DNA from: Candidatus Gastranaerophilales bacterium | GTDB taxonomy: Bacteria > Cyanobacteriota > Vampirovibrionia > Gastranaerophilales > Gastranaerophilaceae | Length of the DNA stretch: 47,496 nt | Assembly: GCA_944322615.1 (NCBI GenBank) | Contig: CALUPH010000014.1 | Location: forward strand, 1 to 47,496 | Direction of reading: 5' to 3' | In this document: in pieces, positions 44,801 to 47,496 of the stretch | Position numbering within the stretch: the stretch's first letter is position 1 | How the letters are laid out: every line of letters begins with the position of its first letter | Made by a program: the position numbers and the translations under genes | Notes under the pieces: generated by a model | What the model saw: only the letters and a program-made list of their open reading frames with translations | Databases searched by the model: none | Told to the model about the DNA's origin: nothing

Positions 44801-45027
44801 TTTTCTTTTAATGGGCAAGAACATGTAGGTTCAACGCTTGTTTTTTTAAATTTTAATTCAACATCATAAAAAGATTTAAAATTGCCTTTTACTTTTGCTT
44901 TAATACCTGTTTTTCCAACCTCAAATGAAGCCACCTGCTCTTTTTGGTGGTATTCATATCCTCTTCTCCAGCTTCCCGGGGTTGAATTTTCTTTTAAATA
45001 CTTAAAATTGAAATCGCAAATTGTCAT
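41851..45027 (-). CDS. SWIM zinc-finger SNF2-family ATPase
   Basis: This 1058-aa DNA-dependent ATPase has a SWIM zinc finger at the N-terminus ([17 protein letters not shown]; C69, C71, C78, H80). A long uncharacterised middle region (about 100-560) follows, then the SNF2 helicase core: [18 protein letters not shown] (about 612-630), box II [9 protein letters not shown] (about 715, Ser in place of the usual Ala/Gly), [20 protein letters not shown], then RecA2 with [39 protein letters not shown] and [13 protein letters not shown]. This is the widespread bacterial SWIM-SNF2 (RapA-unlike) architecture; likely roles are chromatin or transcription-complex remodelling or repair. AGAGAT precedes the ATG. 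Confidence 0.93.
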   Translation of the reverse strand: [1058 protein letters not shown]

Positions 45028-45106
45028 TTAATCTCTTTTGTGGTCTCTTCTGCAAAAAAACATTCTACATGTTGAGCAGTAACATTCTGTATAACCTACA
45101 GAGAAT

Positions 45107-45134
45107 ATTATACAAGAAATAAATATTTAGGCAA
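45107..45134 (-). promoter_or_regulatory. Promoter of the SNF2 gene
   Basis: On the minus strand TTGCCT (45134-45129), a 16-bp spacer and a perfect TATAAT (45112-45107) predict a start near 45100 and a leader of about 70 nt. The rest of the 305-bp gap 45028-45332 is extremely A+T-rich and holds no gene that I can see. Confidence 0.65.
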
Positions 45135-45309
45135 CAAAAATCAAAAAACAATATTATTTTTTTGTAAAAAATATGAAGTAATATTTGATTGTTCTTTGTT
45201 TTTTCTATATTTAATAAATATTTTTTATAAAAAGACTCATATATATTTGGTTATTTTTAAAATTTTAGATGATTTATAATAAATAGGTATTGTATTTTTT
45301 TTTTTAGCG

Positions 45310-45315
45310 TATAAT
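45310..45315 (+). promoter_or_regulatory. -10 box of tRNA-Met
   Basis: A perfect TATAAT sits 17 bp before the tRNA 5' end; a TTGTAT at 45290-45295 is only 14 bp upstream, so the -35 is uncertain. Confidence 0.55.
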
Positions 45316-45332
45316 AATTATTTTAGCTTTTT

Positions 45333-45406
45333 GGCTGGGTAGCTCAGTTGGTGAGAGCGCACGGCTCATACCCGTGAGGTCGAGAGTTCGAATCTCTCCC
45401 CAGCTA
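45333..45406 (+). tRNA. tRNA-Met(CAT), elongator type
   Basis: This is a 74-nt cloverleaf: acceptor GGCTGGG/CCCAGCT with a G1-U72 pair, D-arm TAGCTCAGTTGGTGAGAGC, anticodon stem CACGG/CCGTG with loop CTCATAC (anticodon CAT), T-arm GAGAGTTCGAATCTCTC and discriminator A. It lacks initiator features (three G-C pairs in the anticodon stem, 1-72 mismatch). A lysidine-modified tRNA-Ile2 is a less likely alternative. CCA is not encoded. Confidence 0.92.
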
Positions 45407-45612
45407 TTTTTAGTGTTTAAAAACGGGTAATCACCGAAGCGCTGTTTTTCCAAAACAATTCAAGTTATGTTCATTACTTCACATAACTTTCATTGGAGCG
45501 CACGGTCCCTCTCGTAAAAAGATATTAATTTAACAGAATTACCGTTTTGATTTGTACACTTGAAATGATTTTTAAGGGCTATGTCCGTTTTGAGAGCTAT
45601 TTGAAAAATGTA
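45407..45612. other. Structured non-coding segment between tRNA-Met and the restriction-modification operon
   Basis: No gene is visible in these 206 bp. They contain a hairpin AAGTTATG/CATAACTT (near 45472-45490), a long-range inverted repeat (45420-45431 and 45538-45548), and GAGCGCACGG, a 10-bp match to the D-to-anticodon region of the adjacent tRNA. The position suggests a recombination junction or mobile-element remnant. Confidence 0.45.
45420..45548. repeat. Inverted repeats bounding about 130 bp
   Basis: AAAACGGGTAAT (45420-45431) and ATTACCGTTTT (45538-45548) are inverted copies differing by one extra G. They could be terminal repeats of a miniature element or the base of a large RNA fold. 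Confidence 0.4.
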
Positions 45613-46455
45613 CTATCTTTTTATACTTCCATACAAATTACATATTTTATTTTTTTGTTTCTTTAATTTTTCAGGAACAACATATACTTGATTGAAAATT
45701 TCTTTTAATACTTCAATATATGCTTTTGCTTCTTGTGAACTAAATTTTTCGTGGATTGACTGTTCATGTACTTGATCACACATTATTCCTTGAATTCCAA
45801 CCAACATATCAATATAATCATCGTCCAATAGTTTATATTTACCTTTTAATGATTTCATTTTATCTTCATACGATTCACCGATAGCTTCTTCCTTAATTAA
45901 AAATTCATAAATAGCTTTTCTTATGCATGCTGATGCTCCGGTTAAACAGTTGTTTTTTATACACTTTTCAGCTTCTTCAATTAAATCTCTTAGTTTTCTT
46001 GAAATCCTTTCATCTATTGTAAAAAATGATGATGGTATATTTAAAATAATAGTATTATCATCACAAACAGCTTTTAAAGATTTTTCATTTTCATCACCTG
46101 TTTCAATATTATATTTGTTAAGTCCCCATCCCTCAATATAATTTTTATTATTTCCTGAATAAGTTCTTAATTCATCGGTATAATTTCCTGTGAGTTTAAA
46201 ATTATAATTAACAGGATAACTTGCTACACCATTGCTTTCTATAGTTGAGAACTCACCTAATTTATCATTTTTTATTAAATGCATTGAAATTTTATGACAA
46301 TGAGAACATTCAACAAATACTGCATATAATTGCTTTGTATTACTTTCGTCAAATTTTACAATTCCCAATACTACATACTTTATCCCCCTATTTTTACAAA
46401 ATGGGCAATTATATTTGTTTTCATCTATAAAATATTTATTTTCAACATTTTCCAT
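45613..46455 (-). CDS. DUF4145-like protein with N-terminal zinc ribbon, restriction-modification associated
   Basis: This 280-aa protein starts with a zinc ribbon (CPFC at about 17-20, CSHC at about 50-53). A middle region of unknown fold leads to a helical C-terminal domain (about 150-265) with IEEAEKCIKNNCLTGASACIRKAIYEFL and DYIDMLVGIQGIMCDQVHE. That helical block resembles DUF4145 proteins, commonly found beside restriction systems, with an unknown role (perhaps nucleotide or effector sensing). I start at the ATG at 46455, preceded by AAGG; the upstream TTG has no ribosome site. It is the third gene of the operon, 28 bp after the nuclease stop. Confidence 0.7.
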   Translation of the reverse strand: MENVENKYFIDENKYNCPFCKNRGIKYVVLGIVKFDESNTKQLYAVFVECSHCHKISMHLIKNDKLGEFSTIESNGVASYPVNYNFKLTGNYTDELRTYSGNNKNYIEGWGLNKYNIETGDENEKSLKAVCDDNTIILNIPSSFFTIDERISRKLRDLIEEAEKCIKNNCLTGASACIRKAIYEFLIKEEAIGESYEDKMKSLKGKYKLLDDDYIDMLVGIQGIMCDQVHEQSIHEKFSSQEAKAYIEVLKEIFNQVYVVPEKLKKQKNKICNLYGSIKR

Positions 46456-46483
46456 TTGCCTTACACCTTTTACATTTAAAATT

Positions 46484-47008
46484 TTAATTTTCAACAGGCA
46501 ACCCTAATCTTTGAAGCGGAATATAGTTAAAATAATAATCACACCCAACACTATGAATATATGCCAAAACATCTTTATATTCAGGTTTTTTAAACCATTC
46601 ATTAAGAATATAAATATATTCAACCTCAAAATTCAAAGCTGCTAATAGTCTTTTGTATTGTTTTTTTTTGAAGTCGCAGGTTTGCAATTTTTCATCAACC
46701 GAACCATCTACTTGCTGATATTTGCACTCAATAATGTAAAAAGTATTATTTAAGATTACATATATAGAATCATCAGGTAATAGCTTTTTTGATAAATAAT
46801 CTTCCCAATTGACATTATTTTTCTTCAAAAACCTATATAAATCATATTTTACAAATATCATTCCTACCAATTTGTCTTTATAAAAAACATTGTTTTCTTC
46901 ATCAACTTTATAATTTTCAACACCATTAAGTAATGTTTTTAAATCAGCTTTGCATTCAAAAACCAAACCTGTTTTAGTATTACCACCACCAAATCCTTGT
47001 TTTTTCAT
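46484..47008 (-). CDS. PD-(D/E)XK-type restriction endonuclease (type II, putative)
   Basis: This 174-aa protein begins MKKQGFGGGNTKTGLVFE and carries a PD-(D/E)XK core: LLPDDSIYVILNN with candidate metal-binding D79/D80, then TFYIIECKYQQVDGSVDEKL (E94-x-K96). The following FKKKQYKRLLAALNFEVEYIYILNEWF is typical of such nucleases. It is short, as many type II enzymes are. The ATG shares a base with the methyltransferase stop (TAATG) and has an AGGAA site, so methylase and nuclease are produced in that order. Recognition site is not predictable here; GATC is one possibility given the Dam-family partner. Confidence 0.78.
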   Translation of the reverse strand: MKKQGFGGGNTKTGLVFECKADLKTLLNGVENYKVDEENNVFYKDKLVGMIFVKYDLYRFLKKNNVNWEDYLSKKLLPDDSIYVILNNTFYIIECKYQQVDGSVDEKLQTCDFKKKQYKRLLAALNFEVEYIYILNEWFKKPEYKDVLAYIHSVGCDYYFNYIPLQRLGLPVEN

Positions 47009-47496
47009 TAATAATTCCTCACTAAAACTTCTGTAATTTTGCCTCTACCTTTTGCATTAGCATTTACAGCACGAGAAGCAAAAACTTTTTTTATTTTATA
47101 ATTTGCATACAATTCATTAACCAATTTGGTATCAGAATTTGAAAGCATGAATTTTACACCCCTTGAATCTAATTCATCACAAATATCTCTCAGCTTAAAC
47201 TGCATATCCAAATCAAAACCATCTTTTGTGTATGAAGTAAAACTCGATGTCTCATTTAATGGAACATATGGAGGGTCAAAATAGACAAAATCGCCTTTTT
47301 GAACTTTCTCTAAAATCACTGAAAAATCTGCACATTTAATTTCTGTATTATTAAGTAATTTTGAACAGTTTATTAAATTATTTGCATCAACAATTCTTGG
47401 ATTTTTATAGTTTCCAAATGGGACATTAAATTGTCCTTGAGAATTTACTCTGTATAATCCGTTAAAACAAGTTCTATTTAAGTATATAAAACGACT
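47008..47496 (-). CDS. Dam/D12-class adenine-N6 DNA methyltransferase, 5' end outside window
   Basis: The frame is open from the window edge through 162 codons to TAA, so the start lies beyond 47496. The edge-proximal part reads FIYLNRTCFNGLYRVNSQGQ and FNVPFGNYKNP, a hallmark of Dam-family enzymes, followed by motif IV VYFDPPYVPL, the target-loop region SSFTSYTKDGF, FMLSNSDT and the C-terminal RAVNANAKGRGKITEVLVRN. D12-class enzymes methylate adenine, commonly in GATC or a related palindrome. A GTG at 47319 is internal, not the start. It protects host DNA from the co-encoded nuclease. Confidence 0.9.
   Translation of the reverse strand, partial: SRFIYLNRTCFNGLYRVNSQGQFNVPFGNYKNPRIVDANNLINCSKLLNNTEIKCADFSVILEKVQKGDFVYFDPPYVPLNETSSFTSYTKDGFDLDMQFKLRDICDELDSRGVKFMLSNSDTKLVNELYANYKIKKVFASRAVNANAKGRGKITEVLVRNY

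Noticed and set aside
45490-45520. Partial second tRNA-Met after the intact one
   Set aside because: Only GAGCGCACGG matches and the surrounding bases do not fold as a tRNA; kept only as a hint of recombination.
47008-47319. A short methyltransferase starting at 47319
   Set aside because: That codon is an internal GTG; the frame continues with Dam-family sequence to the window edge.
1-47496. CRISPR array, transposase or rRNA operon
   Set aside because: No regularly spaced repeats, no transposase or integrase motifs and no rRNA sequence were found.

Overview
The window is strongly A+T-rich DNA (about 70% A+T by eye) from a Gram-negative-type bacterium. It carries two TolC-like outer-membrane channels, a lone MlaE-type permease, a type IV pilus retraction ATPase (PilT), a bacterial RqcH, GpmI and a MutL with the endonuclease motif. 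The N-terminal PTFKG motif of a 646-residue protein, the low GC and this gene mix suggest a gut Gastranaerophilales (Vampirovibrionia/Melainabacteria, the non-photosynthetic relatives of Cyanobacteria). That placement is inference from protein style; there is no rRNA gene here to confirm it. Most of the window is ordinary chromosome, with one unusual small-membrane-protein operon and a restriction-modification operon at the right edge.

Layout. 1-8.8 kb: LuxR-type solo regulator, Gly/Ala-rich protein, rqcH, a 646-aa membrane protein, a divergent but catalytically intact dxs, a membrane-anchored EEP phosphohydrolase and an 89-aa membrane peptide. 8.8-13.3 kb: an EmrAB-type efflux system with its MarR regulator, divergent from its own outer-membrane channel; a perfect 12-bp inverted repeat lies between them. 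13.3-14.4 kb: tRNA-Leu(CAA) with a duplicated 3' end and terminator around a GC-richer 140-bp insert, a HAD phosphatase and tRNA-Gly(CCC). 14.5-22.7 kb: mutL, mlaE, pilT, two amino-acid transporters and a GT-C glycosyltransferase. 22.7-29.4 kb: a six-gene operon, TetR/OMF/HlyD/ABC ATPase/two ABC-2 permeases (YbhGFSR-like), whose promoter holds a palindrome between -35 and -10. 29.5-31.2 kb: a TPR protein and a 42-codon gene resembling the start of a DUF151/BFN domain.

31.2-35.1 kb is the most unusual region. Eight overlapping or tightly packed minus-strand genes encode four related small polytopic membrane proteins (type A), three signal-peptide/one-TM proteins (type B; one carries WG repeats) and an MFS transporter. 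The B proteins share a predicted mature N-terminus Asp-Ile and a basic cytoplasmic tail of the form S-[IV]-K-[KR]-[DE]-[IM]-K. The A proteins share an L-P-[LF]-[FL]-[KR]-[IL]-S motif before their last membrane segment. I do not recognise a described system here.

35.2-45.1 kb: gpmI, valS, a DHH phosphoesterase, a zinc-ribbon protein, an AlkD-like glycosylase and a SWIM/SNF2 ATPase. 45.3-47.5 kb: tRNA-Met(CAT), then about 200 bp of structured non-coding DNA, then an operon read toward the tRNA: Dam-family methyltransferase (5' end outside the window), PD-(D/E)XK nuclease and DUF4145-like protein, i.e. a likely acquired restriction-modification system next to a tRNA gene.

Translation signals. 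Several genes start at TTG behind good Shine-Dalgarno sequences (11348, 28755, 29380, probably 576). Three others (rqcH, mutL, alkD) have no Shine-Dalgarno and a -10-like hexamer ending exactly 6 nt before the ATG, as expected of leaderless mRNAs.
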